Part shown: positions 1-10,920 of the stretch, one piece after another
How positions within the stretch are numbered: the stretch's first letter is position 1
How the letters are laid out: every line of letters starts with the position of its first letter
Assembly: GCF_002127325.2 (NCBI RefSeq)
Contig: NC_035439.2
Span: 143,369,845 to 143,433,844 of the forward strand
DNA length: 64,000 nt
DNA from: Helianthus annuus
Lineage: Eukaryota > Streptophyta > Magnoliopsida > Asterales > Asteraceae
Direction of reading: 5' to 3'
Translations under genes and position numbers: made by a program
The notes under the pieces: generated by a model
Databases searched by the model: none
Seen by the model: the letters and a program-made list of their open reading frames with translations, nothing else
Told to the model about the DNA's origin: nothing

Positions 1-9
1 TTTGTATAA

Positions 10-438
10 GAGTGAATTTCAAGGATTGTCCTTTATCTTTATACCCATTTTCAGGCGCTGTCCTTTATGTTCAAAATTGACGAGTTTTGTCCTTTATGTT
101 TTCATATCATACACGTTGTGTCCTTTAGGCCTAACCCAGTTAGTTTTTTCAGTTAAATTTGGTCATGTGCTTTGCACATGAGGGCATTTTTGTCAATTCA
201 AAAGTTGCAGAAGCTTTGAGCTATAAATCTGCCGTTGAACTTACCTTTGAATTGACAAAAATACCCTCATGTGCAAAGCACATGGCCAAATTTAACTGAA
301 AAAACTAACTGAGTTAGGTCTAAAGGACAAAACGTGTATGATATGAAAACATAAAGGACAAAACTCGTCAATTTTGAACATAAAGGACAACGCCTGAAAA
401 TGGGTATAAAGATAAAGCACAATCCTTGAAATTCACTC
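10..438. mobile_element. Fold-back Mutator-like MITE in NFXL2 intron
   Basis: Nearly perfect inverted repeat with arms of about 200 bp meeting near 215-245. Ends read GAGTGAATTTCAAGGATTGT and its complement. Flanked by a perfect 9-bp duplication TTTGTATAA (1-9 and 439-447). It lies just upstream of the acceptor at 466. A 9-bp duplication is the Mutator signature; no coding capacity is seen. Confidence 0.85.
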
Positions 439-466
439 TTTGTATAATAATATATGTTACATGAAG

Positions 467-3400
467 GTGTCACGGTCCTATACCTCCTCCTAATCCCGAA
501 TTCACATTAAAACCGAAGAAAAAGAAACAAAATTATCATAACGATAGTACTCCTGGCTCTGCATGCCCGCCTTGCCCAGAACTTGTTTGGAGGCCGTGTG
601 TCGGTGAACATATCGGAGCCGAGAGGATGGTAGGTGCAAATTATCAAATTAATTTTTTATGTGAACCGTTAATATATCATCTGTTCTGATTAGGGGTGCA
701 AATGAGCCGAGCCGAGCCCGAGCTTGACCAGGCTCGAGCTCGAGCTCGATTAACTTATGTGAGCTCGGGCTCGAGCTCGGCTCGATTCGAGCTTTGTTTT
801 CAAGGCTCGAGCTCGGCTCGTTTGTATTTTCTCAAGCTCGAGCTCGGCTCGGGCTCGGCTTGTTTATTATCTATTAATAATTAATATATTAAATAAAAAT
901 AATATAAATAATAGACTTTTTAGGCTCGTGAGCTCGATAAGTGAAGCTCAGGCTCGAGCTCGTTTACTAAATAAGCTTATTTTTAGGTTCGAGGTCGGCT
1001 TGTAAACAAGTTTGAATAAGCTCGGCTCGACTTGGCTCGTTTACACTAAGGCTTGACGAGCCTAACGAGCTTCACATGTGAAGCTCGAGCTCGGGCTCGA
1101 TAAACAAACGAGCTTTATTTTAGGCTCAAGCTCGGCTCGGGCTCGATAAGGCTCGGCTCGTTTCGAGCTTTTTCTCGAGCCGATTTCGTGTAGCTCGCGA
1201 GCCGCTCGGCTCGTTTGCACCCCTAGTTTTGATGAAATTAAGATAAAACATTTAATATGGTATTGCAGATGGTCTGCTCAAATAAAGCAAGGTTTTCTTG
1301 TGATAATTATTGCGGAAACCTTCTGCCATGTGGCAATCATTTTTGCACTAAAACCTGCCACGACCTCAAGATTCGATGTGAAGAGTGCAATCTACCTTGC
1401 CAACGAGTTAGACATCGCTTATTTAATTTTTTTTTTATTTATGCACTTTTAATATAATTACAGGGCTGTTTGTTTATCTCTTAATGAGGCTATTAATGGT
1501 TCAGACCTCTTACTGGTTTAGCATTTAATGGTTCAGACTGTTTGTTTCACGAGCAGATGTTTGAATGGTTCAGACATTTGCCTCTGAATGGTTAAGATAT
1601 ATACAGAGTCTGAATGGTTAAGACCTCTAATCGGAATTGGTCAGACATTTGCCTCTGAACGGTTAAGCATTATACAGGCTCTTAATGGTTCAGACCTCTT
1701 ACTGGTTCAGCACTTAATGGTTCAGACTGTTTGTTTCACGAGCAGATGTTTGAATGGCTCAGACATTTGCCTCTGAATGGTTAAGATATATACAGAGTCT
1801 GAATGGTTAAGACCTCTAATCTGAATTGGTCAGACATTTGCCTCTGAACGGTTAAGCATTATACAGGCTCTTAATGGTTCAGATCTCTTACTGGTTCAGC
1901 ACTTAATGGTTCAGACCTCTTACTGGTCCAGCACTTAACTATTCAGATGTTGCCAAACAGCCCCTACATCAATCTATGAAAATGCCTTTGTTTATTAAAG
2001 TTTTCGACGTGTTTCAGGAGAGAAAACCTTCGTGTCCACATTCATGTCCTCTGCGATGCCATCCCGAAGACTGTCCCCCATGCAAGGTGCTAATAAAACG
2101 TTCATGTCATTGTGGCGCTATGGTGCATGTTTTTGAGTGCTTATATTACAACAGTTTGTCTGAAAAGGAGCAAGTAGCTGTCCGCTCATGTGGCGGACCT
2201 TGCCACAGGTTTGACTATTTCCAGTCAACATTTTTCTAGATATTCGACATTAAGTTTACGTACAAGTTTTACAGTAAATTTTCCTCATTGTTTGTTGGTG
2301 CAGAAAGCTTCCCAACTGCACGCATCTATGTCCAGAAACATGTCATGTTGGCCAATGTCCGTCACCAGAGAAATGCTCCAAAAAGGTAATACCAATGCCG
2401 TTTAATTTGTTTGCACCGCGTTAAATTTTATGTTTAACTAGTATTTTGACCCGTCGCCCGTTGCCGCAGCGTCGAAACTTAAAGTAACCTTACCGTCAAA
2501 TATTTGATCCGACTCGTTTCCCAACAAAATTTATGTCAAACGTAGACCAACTGAAAACGGACATAAAAATAAGCACGAAAACGTATTATATTTGACTTGA
2601 ATCATTATCGAGAAAACTTTACGTCAAAACGTAAACCAACTTGGATTTATACCGAAATGTACTTAAAAATAAGCTCGTAAGAAAATTGTTTTTTTTTAAG
2701 TTAAAGAATGGTACTGCGTGTTGCGGCGGAGTCAGAACGTAAAGTAACTCGAAATTTATACCGTTTAGTGAAAACATATTATTTATGACCCGACTCGGTT
2801 CCTAACAAAATTTATGTCAAAACGTAGACCAACCGAAAACGAACATAAAAATAAGCACGCACCCTCAAATATAATAAAGTGCAAGAGTAATTATTTATTT
2901 CAACGTCTTTTTAACAGGTTGTTGTAAGATGTAAGTGTCAAACTGTGAAAAAGGATTGGCCGTGCCATCAAGTACAAGCTGCTTATCACAATAGTGGTCG
3001 TGATCCAAAAGATATAACTAAAAATCAATTTGGTATCGGACTTCTTTCGTGCATCTCCGATTGTAAGAGTAAAGTCAAAGCTGATGAATCAGATTTGCAC
3101 CTTCGGAAATCTGTAGTTCCTGAGGTCAGGCATTTTTACATTATAATTTGAGTTAATTGCCCGGATGGTCCCTGTGGTTTCATATTTTTTCACGTTTAGT
3201 CCCCATCTTTTGAAAATAGCAGGTATGCTCCCTATGGTTTGTCATTTTGTTACTCGGATAGTCCTCTGACATTTACTCTGGGGACTATCCGAGTAACAAA
3301 ATGAAAAACCATAGGGAGCATACCAGCTATTTCCAAACTAACTGATATCTACCTAGGGACTATCCGAGTAACAAAATAACAAACCATAGGGAGCATACCT

Positions 3401-4837
3401 GCTATTTTCAAAAGGTGGGGACTAAATGTGAAAAAACGTGAAACCACAGGGACCATCCGGGCAATTAACTCTTATAATTTTAAAAGAAGGGAAGAAAATG
3501 TTTTATTGAAGCCTAATTTTATAGTTTATGTGCTACTTTCTCAGAAAAAGGAGCCAGATGTGGAAAATCATGTACGGAAGCGTAAAAGAAGGAAAGACAA
3601 AGTACAACACGACTACCAAGTTTCAACGTTTCAGGTTAGTTTTCGCTTGCTGGATGTGGGAATTTCAACCCGCTCAATAGATAATGGGTCTGATTCGGGC
3701 TTTTATTTCTAACGGGTCAAAATAAATAAATGAACTTAAAACGGAAGAGGTTAAAAAGAGTAAAGTACACGGATGGTCCCTGTGGTTTACGAAAATTTTG
3801 GATTTGGTCCCTAGCTTTTCAAAAGTACATGGATGGTCCCTGTGGTTTGCATTTTGTAATGCATCTCGTCCCCAACTTTTTCCAAAAGTACATGGATGAT
3901 CCTTGTGGTTTGCACTTTGTAACACATTTAGTCCCTAACCTGGACCTGCTGAAACCTTTAGATTTGTTGGCAAGGGACTAAATGCGTTACAAAGTGCAAA
4001 CCACAGGGACCATCCGTGTACTTTTAAAAAGCTAGGGACCAAACCCAAAATTTTGGTAAACCACAGGGACCATCTGTGTACTTGCTCGGTTAAAAAAGAT
4101 TGAAGTGTGTATTGTTAATCCAATACTCAAAAATCGTCTTATACAAAACATTAGAGGAGTTATTGCATGCATGGTTGTAAAAATCCTGCCTAGGCTCCGA
4201 TTAGTCTCCGGTTAATCACTAATTGGAGGCTCGCCGAGTAATGGCCGATTAGTTGCTAGGCGGTCAACGGGGGTCCTATTCCGACGAAGTTATGGCCCGA
4301 TTCCAGCCAAACCTTATAAATTCCCTCCAATTAAAAAATACATATAAAACGAGTGTGTATATATAAAACTAAAATTACATATAAAAATCTCAATCCGATT
4401 AATCACTAATCGGTACCTCACCGTCCGTATAGCGCCTAGCAATTCTTACAACGCTATCTGCATGATATGATTTTTGTGATAATATTTGACACCAATTATC
4501 TAAAGGAGCGAATTATGGCCAAAAAGTGTTTATCAGCGTTTTGACCCGTTACCCAGCCCGCCTAACTTACCCATTTCTCTTTTCCTCTATCCAAAATAGA
4601 CATACAATACAAGTGTAGCAAGTCATTGGCTTTTTGGCTCACCTTTTTTTTTTTTTTTTTTTTTTGAATATTTGACAGAAAATTATGGGAATATTGAGGA
4701 AGTTATTACTGTTAGTGATCATTTTGGTGAGTTTGATTGCAATGGCATATTTTGGTTACAAGGGTTTATTATGGTTAAATGACTGGATGAATGAAATGGA
4801 AATACAAAGACAGAAGAAGAGGTATCCAAGAATCTAA
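467..4837 (+). CDS. NFXL2: NFXL2-type NF-X1 zinc-finger protein, C-terminal half (5' end outside window)
   Basis: Seven exons join in frame: 467-629, 1269-1406, 2018-2208, 2304-2385, 2918-3124, 3545-3634 and 4679-4837 (TAA 4835-4837), about 340 residues. All introns are GT/AG. The product keeps NF-X1-type Cys/His fingers: CGNLLPCGNHFCTKTCH in exon 2, CPHSCPLRCHPEDCPPC in exon 3 and CTHLCPETCHVGQCPSPEKC across exon 4. A basic patch (RKRKRRKDK) lies in exon 6. The last exon encodes a hydrophobic helix (LLLLVIILVSLIAMAYFGY) and a charged tail, matching the C-terminal membrane anchor I recall for NFXL2. Known of the family: nuclear or membrane-linked regulators of defence, stress and clock output, with possible E3 ligase activity through an N-terminal RING. 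That RING and the first fingers would lie left of the window. Introns hold several transposons, yet no exon is broken, so the gene looks functional. The ERM/MVC junction gives two adjacent Met codons. Confidence 0.88.
691..1225. mobile_element. hAT MITE with GAGCTCG-motif interior
   Basis: Termini TAGGGGTGCAAATGAGCCG and CGGCTCGTTTGCACCCCTA are inverted repeats. The flanks GTTCTGAT (683-690) and GTTTTGAT (1226-1233) form an 8-bp target duplication with one mismatch, as expected for hAT. The interior is almost wholly iterations of GGCTCGAGCTCG. It sits in the NFXL2 intron between 629 and 1269. Confidence 0.82.
1461..1966. mobile_element. TIR element with 189-bp internal tandem repeat
   Basis: Ends CAGGGCTGTTTG and CAAACAGCCCCTA are inverted. 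The interior carries a 189-bp unit starting at 1513, 1702 and 1891 (two full copies plus a partial one), itself made of AATGGTTCAGAC-like sub-repeats. It fills the intron between exons ending 1406 and starting 2018. No clear target duplication was found, so the class is open (hAT-like ends). Confidence 0.6.
2438..2880 (-). mobile_element. Helitron fragment (3' end) in NFXL2 intron
   Basis: On the minus strand the sequence ends in a GC-rich stretch (GCGGCAACGGGCGACGGG), then CTAG followed by T, the usual Helitron 3' terminus; host A is at 2437. The interior holds two diverged copies of a block containing AACAAAATTTATGTCAAA, at about 2522 and 2808. The right boundary (5' TC end) is not clear. 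Confidence 0.5.
3150..3471. mobile_element. Fold-back Mutator-like MITE in NFXL2 intron
   Basis: Ends GAGTTAATTGCCCGGATGG and its complement; arms carry GGTCCCTGTGGTTT. Perfect 9-bp duplication TTATAATTT at 3141-3149 and 3472-3480. Lies between exons ending 3124 and starting 3545. Confidence 0.88.
3758..4087. mobile_element. Fold-back Mutator-like MITE in NFXL2 last intron
   Basis: Ends GAGTAAAGTACACGGATGG and CCATCTGTGTACTTGCTC. Perfect 9-bp duplication GGTTAAAAA at 3749-3757 and 4088-4096. The arms are tandem copies of a unit of about 70 bp, each with a GGTCCCTGTGGTTT-like block. Confidence 0.88.
4170..4456. mobile_element. hAT-like MITE in NFXL2 last intron
   Basis: Inverted ends centred on GGTTGTAAAAATCCTGCCTA and its diverged complement. 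Flanks ATTGCATG (4162-4169) and TCTGCATG (4457-4464) agree at 6 of 8 bases. No coding sequence. Confidence 0.55.
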
Positions 4838-4861
4838 GCCTGGAATCTTTGTTGGGTGGAG

Positions 4862-4913
<52 letters not shown>

Positions 4914-4980
4914 ATAGGTTTTGTTGAGTGGAGGTTAGTAGTTAGTTGACAAGTTACAAAAGCAAGTGGCCAACTTTTTG

Positions 4981-5012
<32 letters not shown>

Positions 5013-5260
5013 ACACAAATTTGTATTTTAGTTCACAAAGATTTTAACTACTTTTTTTACTAATAAATAATAAATAATCAACCATGGAAGAGGAAGACTC
5101 TAGAAGATGTTTGAATATAGTTTTATTACTTTGATTTGTTTTGTAAGCCCCCTGTTCTAGTTGAATTCTAGTATTTTTGAGGTTTTATTATATATTGTAA
5201 ACATTATTGCATTAAAAGTTGGATTACAATTTATAGAGTTTTTTTTTTTTTTAAATAGGT
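4838..5260 (+). other. NFXL2 3' flank with long T and A tracts
   Basis: Follows the NFXL2 stop codon. A run of about 48 T (4864-4911) is followed by about 30 A (4981-5010); the flanking AT-rich sequence fits a 3' UTR and polyadenylation region. The facing T and A tracts could fold back on each other in RNA. No gene seen. Confidence 0.4.
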
Positions 5261-5586
5261 GTTGTGGAAAAATATATTTACCAAAAGGGTGAAGTTTATA
5301 AAAATATTTGTCATAATAATGGCTGTTTTAGGTCTTTAATTCTGGTTGATTTTTATTTTTTTTTTTTTGCTTTTTATGTAAAAGCATTTTATCTTTTCCA
5401 CAATGTTCATCTTCAATATATTCAAGTTATCTTGGTTTTGTTATTTATTTGTTCATTACTATCCTTGAATGTTATTTGGGTCAAGCCATATTTTTCTATT
5501 ATTTTTATTCTTTTTCAAAATAATTAGTTTGTCTTGAATATTTTAAATGATAAAGATATTTTTATGATTATAATACATATTAATAA

Positions 5587-5918
5587 GAATTAATTACATA
5601 GTTAGTCCCTATGGTTTGCACAAAATAACATACTTAGGTACTAATAGTTTAAAATCACCTTATAGGGTATATTAACTTTTCATTTTGTAACGTTTGGAGG
5701 TATTAACTTCTAGGGTATTAACATAGTTAGTCCCTGTGGTTTGCACAAAATAACATGTTTAGGTACTAATAGAATGTGATTTTAAACCTACAAATAATGT
5801 TAATACCTCCAAACGTTACAAAATGAAAAGTTAATACCCTAGAATGTGATTTTAAACTATTAGTACCTAAATATGTTACTTTGGGCAAACCACAGGGACT
5901 AACTATGTAATTATATAC
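5587..5918. mobile_element. Fold-back MITE, diverged member of the GTCCCTGTGG family
   Basis: Long inverted repeat with ends TTACATAGTTAGTCCCTA and GGGACTAACTATGTAA. The arms repeat TTAATACC and TTTTAAACTATTAGTACC blocks. No convincing 9-bp duplication, so it looks older than the other copies. Confidence 0.65.
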
Positions 5919-6201
5919 ATATTTAAAAATAAAATATCTATATACAAATAATAAAGGTTAAGCAGCTGGTCCGGTTTACACTGTCGGTTCCAAGTTCTAA
6001 ACCAAACCGAACCGTTAAACTATCAAAACCGAATCATTTGGATTTCAAATTGGTGACTTGTCAATCAATTTCAAAGGTTTATAAGCACCATTCGCCATCA
6101 ACCTTTTAGCTATTTCAAAAGTATACATTTTAGTGACAAGTGAAGTTCTTTTTAAACTGTGTTTTATTTCAACCATAGCGATGGTTGAACCTCGACTCTT
6201 A

Positions 6202-6517
6202 GGCTAGAGGGTATGGTGATGGTCCCCCAAGGGAGGATGATCCGCCACGTAGGCGCCACGTCATAGTCCTCCCGAAGATGGTCCATCCCACAAAACTAGA
6301 GGGTATGAGAGGATGGTCCATCTCTATGCACTATGTACAAGTAGTAATGCCTAATGTACAAATTAAACACAAACACAAACAAAGGGGGGCCCATCAGATT
6401 GGATCGTCGCCAACGTCATGATCTTGCCGGTGAGTACGGGGACGTGAGGGGGCGGGATGGTGTGAACGTGGTGCCGCTCCTCGACGGTATAGGGGACGTA
6501 CCCCATACCGCATAGCC
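6202..6517. mobile_element. Tourist-like (PIF/Harbinger) MITE
   Basis: Terminal inverted repeat GGCTAGAGGGTATGG / CCCCATACCGCATAGCC, next to TTA on the left (6199-6201) and TTG on the right. Length 316 bp. Internally it carries the CCACGTAGGCGCCACGT block also seen in related copies. Part of a set with 38366, 43928 and 49253. Confidence 0.7.
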
Positions 6518-6722
6518 TTGTGGTCTTATTTGCTGAATTTTATTAATTCAAAATTATGTATCTGGTCTATTAAGCAACTATGAAGACTAATGATTGGTCT
6601 CCTTTACATGATGTCTAATTTTTTAAATGGAATACAAATAAAAAGTTAATGGGTCATGTTTTCTTCCATGTGATAAGTATTTGGTGGAATTGTGGAAAAA
6701 TAAATTTGTAGAAACAATATTA

Positions 6723-7379
6723 TCTACTACTATAAAATTAAAATTACCATATTATAAAATAAATTAGGAACGTGTTTGTGCTTTATGGAGTTGAACTCCA
6801 AGCATGGAGAATTTTCCCAAAAAAAAAAAAAAATTGAGTTTTCACTTCAAACGCAAAGGTTTTTATTTTTTGCATTTTAACCTCTTTTTGTTTTTTTTAC
6901 TTTTAACCTAAAACTTTTCATCTTTTACAATTTAACCCCTTATTTTCAACTTTGATCCCCATATTTGTTTGTCTTTTAAATTTTTCATTTTGCGTTTCGA
7001 ACTAATTTTGCGAGTGAACACGGTGTAACGTACGTGTTGGTTTCAACGTTTTTCGTCTATTTTTTCCCGTTTGACAGTACCGTCACAAGCGCGTCTATTT
7101 TCCCTGTTTGACAGGTTCGTCGCAACGCGCGTGGTGTTAGATCGACTTAGTTATTCTTTTCTATTTTTACGTTTCAGTTTAATTTCCTTGCATTAACATG
7201 CCGCAACAGGCATGCGTGGTTCAACGATTTTACGTATGCTTTTCGTTTGGTGTTATTGTTTTCTTTTTATTTTGTTTTTACGAGCTTTTCCGGTGTTGCT
7301 GGTCGCTGATAGTTGTCTAGCATTAGTGCTACTTAGCACGATTTATGTTCCCGCCGCAATGCGAGATGCTTAATACTAG
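6723..7379 (+). mobile_element. Non-autonomous Helitron
   Basis: Begins TCTACTACTATAAAA after host A (6722) and ends ...TAATACTAG before host T (7380), preceded by CCGCCGCAATGCG. These are Helitron termini with A^T insertion and no target duplication. The interior (TTTTCATCTTTTACAATTTA, CGTCGCAACGCGCG) matches the element at 57433-58121 in reverse. No helicase reading frame. Confidence 0.75.
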
Positions 7380-7619
7380 TTAAAATAAAAAAATGATACG
7401 AAAAGTCGTTGAACTGGTGAAACCACTTCATATTTTATACGGAAGAAAACAGTTTAACAAAATAAATCAATATCGACTTCAGTAACTAACACACGTGTAC
7501 CATCAACGTTTTTTTTTTTTTTTTAAATCATCACAGTCACATTATACACGTGACTTTATTTTGAGAAACTCCTATGTAAATTTAGTTTTTTAATAGCTAC
7601 AGTCAAATATATTACCTAG

Positions 7620-7908
7620 ACGATTGGGACTAGGCAGCCGCAGGCACGGCTGTGGGGCTAGTCCCGGATCGGAACCCACCTGATTTCTCTACGAAGGGGC
7701 ATAACACCAGTTTACGGGACCTGTCCGTGTTCTCACGGAAAATCATACCATCGACTGGCACTTGACATACGTTGCGCCGCCACAAGAGCCGAGGCTCTCT
7801 AGCGTAACGCACGGTGGGACGAAAACCAGTGTTGGCTCGGATTCGAACTTGCGAACTCCAAAGAAGGCCTAGTTCTTATCTTAATTGTCTTTGCCACTCC
7901 ACCAAAAC
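7620..7908 (-). mobile_element. tRNA-derived SINE (family X)
   Basis: Read on the minus strand it begins near GGTGGAGTGGCAAAGACAA (A box) and AGTTCGAATCCG (B box), then a body containing GTTACGCTAGAGAG. The same body occurs at about 45780-45960 on the plus strand. Boundaries are approximate because no clean target duplication was found. Confidence 0.65.
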
Positions 7909-8666
7909 CAAAATATGGAGTGATTGATCTATAAGGTTGACGAGGCTACGTATTGTGAGTGTACATCCATGGCCCAAGGATGACGAAGTGTCCGCGGCGA
8001 CGAACTAGTTCACGGACTCAAAGATTCAAAGATGGCCCCCTTTACATTTTCTGTTTTTTGTTTGTTTTTTTTTTTTTTTTTTTTTCTATCTTTAAGGAAA
8101 GCTTTATAAAATCTATGTGTATATTTATAATTATATGAACTTACTAGACTTTATTAAATGAATTAATTTATAAGGATAAATATTAAGCTATTTTTTTAAA
8201 TAGAACTTAGAATTTCTATATATTTATATATAACGTGTATATTCAATAAGTTTGTGTATATAAACTTGTTACCATATGGTGGAAAAGATACCGTGAATTG
8301 CTTGAAAAAAAGATCTTGGATATGAAGGTGCTACTAATAGATTATATGATACATTTCTTGGGTGAAGGATGATCACTAGAGATAGTGTTAAGTATGGTCG
8401 TATAATTAAAATGTGTATGAAAAACATTTAAATTTCATGATATTGGTAAAATTATCTTTAAATATACGAATTTAACCCTCTTTATAAAATAGCATGCATT
8501 TTCCATATCTGTTGAAAGATGAATATATGTTACACACATACATTTACAACTTGTCGAGCCCTCAAGTCATGGATGACGGTCAAAGAGTCTCGTTGATATT
8601 GCAAGATCCCTGTTTCCTCTGTCCTACAAGAAAGAAAACCGTTAGCCTCATCACGGGGGACCCCGG
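7909..8666. other. Intergenic DNA; left half of an unclassified repeat interrupted by the solo LTR
   Basis: About 7909-8490 is AT-rich with no gene seen. About 8540-8666 (containing CCTCTGTCCTACAAG) reads across the solo LTR into 29549 onward (GATCCGTGACCAAGCTCCGG) once the LTR and one CCCGG copy are removed, so it is the left part of a repeat or host sequence that was the insertion target. Confidence 0.5.
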
Positions 8667-10920
8667 TGTCACACCCCAACCAATGGCGGAAACATCGGGA
8701 TGAGACGAAGTGTGAAGATTGCTCGAGACATCATAACGCTATTTGTGACAATAATTTAATAATCCAAATTTCATTTCCAAACTTCAAGTAGTCATCAGTA
8801 CAAGATCCCAAATAACAACAAGTTTAATCAAAATAACAAACCAACATAACCAAAATTCGATACAACATATTTAAACCTAGCGTCTAAAGTGTGTATCTAG
8901 GCATCGTGCTACCTCTTTCATTTCATCATCATCATCAACCTGTAACATGTTTAAAATACAATTCAATGCAAAAGCAAAGGCGAGTATACAAGTTTGGTAC
9001 ATACATAGCATAAGATAAAAGTGTGAACAATCCCTCATAGCAAGCATGCGATTCAAGATAAACATTAAATATGGCATGTGTCTAACATATCAAACCAAGA
9101 AAACGCAACTTGCTCATGACATAACCAAAGTTTCAGTAAAGGCGGGTCGTTAATCCTATAGCGCTACATATGTCAAGGTTTGGCTCGTACGAAGTTAATG
9201 ATAAGTTCTACACATAAGAATCACCCAAATTTAAAGTATCAAGTCATCACATATACAAGCATGTTATAGGAATGTTCATGTGTTTAGACAAAAGTTCATG
9301 TGTAAGTTTCAATAGGTAAACATGTTACACCCCAAAAGTGATAAAAGTAAAAAGGGGAATACGAGTATACTCACATAATTGCTAAGTCTTCCGATTATCC
9401 AAGTGTCGACGAGTGTGAGGTTAGGATGATGGAACACCGAAGTCACCCTATATGGGTAAACGGGGGTGTATGAGTATTCGGAATTATGACGGAGGAATTG
9501 AATTGGAATTTAGAGTGTATCTAGTTAAATATAAAGATGTATACATTCCTATATATTTTATATAGTTTACGTAAAAATTATAAATCGAGTCTTATCAAGA
9601 GAATTGATGAAATGATGCCAAATAACTATATATTTGTATTTATTTTATAAAATTTAAACGAATTTGATAGGTTTCGATTTATAAAATCAACGCCTTTCGT
9701 TACACTGAATTTTACGAAAAACGGGCAGAGTTTCCTCTGTTTTTGGACGATCCCGACAATACGAGTTGTCGATATGTTTGTCAAAATTCAACAAGTAACA
9801 AAACATTGAATAATTATATATATTCCTATGTATATATTTTTTTTATAAACAAAATATATGATGTGGTTTTGCGATAACAAGATATAAAACAATAAAATTT
9901 ACATTTTCTCCACTTTTATTCGAGTCTCAAGCTTAACCCGATGACCCGTCTGTTGACCAGGTTTGACCAGTTGACCGGCTTTGACCAGTTGACTGGCTTT
10001 GACCGCGTCTGACCGAACTGAAGCCCGAACATCAAGCCGTAACTCGACACGTCTCTTGAACCGAACCCGAATCCGTGCAAAGCAAACACGAGAATCTGAT
10101 ACGAATTCATTACTTGAGTTGATTTTGAAATGAAGCTGAGAATTAATCGAATAATATTCAAAAATTAGACTAACCTGGCTGAAACGAACTGAACATGATG
10201 TTGACCGGAGTCGACTGCCTTTAACAACATTTGACCCGAATGCGAAACTAACCCGAAGTTGTTATGCTGAACCAAGTTAAACCAATTTTGAACTGAACCC
10301 AAACCAGACACGAGATCTGACCCGAAACCAAGTTGGACCGTGAGGACCTGAATCGACACTCTTGATGAATCTAACCCAAAACCGGTTGGAACCACTGTCA
10401 CTGCCACCGTCATCCACCGTCGCAGACGGTGGCGATGCAACCGTCGTCACCACCATCCGATTGAACTCGCCTGAGTCAAACACCATCGGCATCATCATCG
10501 TCTTCAGTAACGTCGCCGGCGACTGTGGTTTGTCGGAGCTGCACAAGTGACGAGGGGGGAAGGGGTTGCGGTTGTGATTGTCATCGAGAGTGGTGGCTGA
10601 CACCACCGTAACGGCGACGACGTTCCTGGTACGCCGACTGCCAGACATCAGGGAAGGAGAGGGTGAGGCCAAGAGGAGTGTTTGGCCCTTTTCTTTGTCT
10701 GTAGGTAGTGCCGAGAGGAGGGAGTAGAAAATGAAGGTGAAGGTGAGTTTAGGGTTAAATACTCTTGTGTGTGTGTGAGTCTTTGTTTTGAAGAGATGGG
10801 GTGGAGATGAACGGCTACAACTAATATAAAAGAGATGAAATTTTGTTTTTAGGGTTTTAACCCTAATCACTAGTCATATATTAGTTTAGTTTAGCGGGCT
10901 TGGGCCCAAGGCCCACAAGC

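Noticed and set aside
1588..1776. 62-residue frame in the NFXL2 intron
   Set aside because: Produced by the 189-bp tandem repeat.
10277..10870. 197-residue minus-strand frame
   Set aside because: Lies in the solo LTR, low-complexity and basic/Ser-rich, no domain; open by composition (GC-rich part of the LTR).
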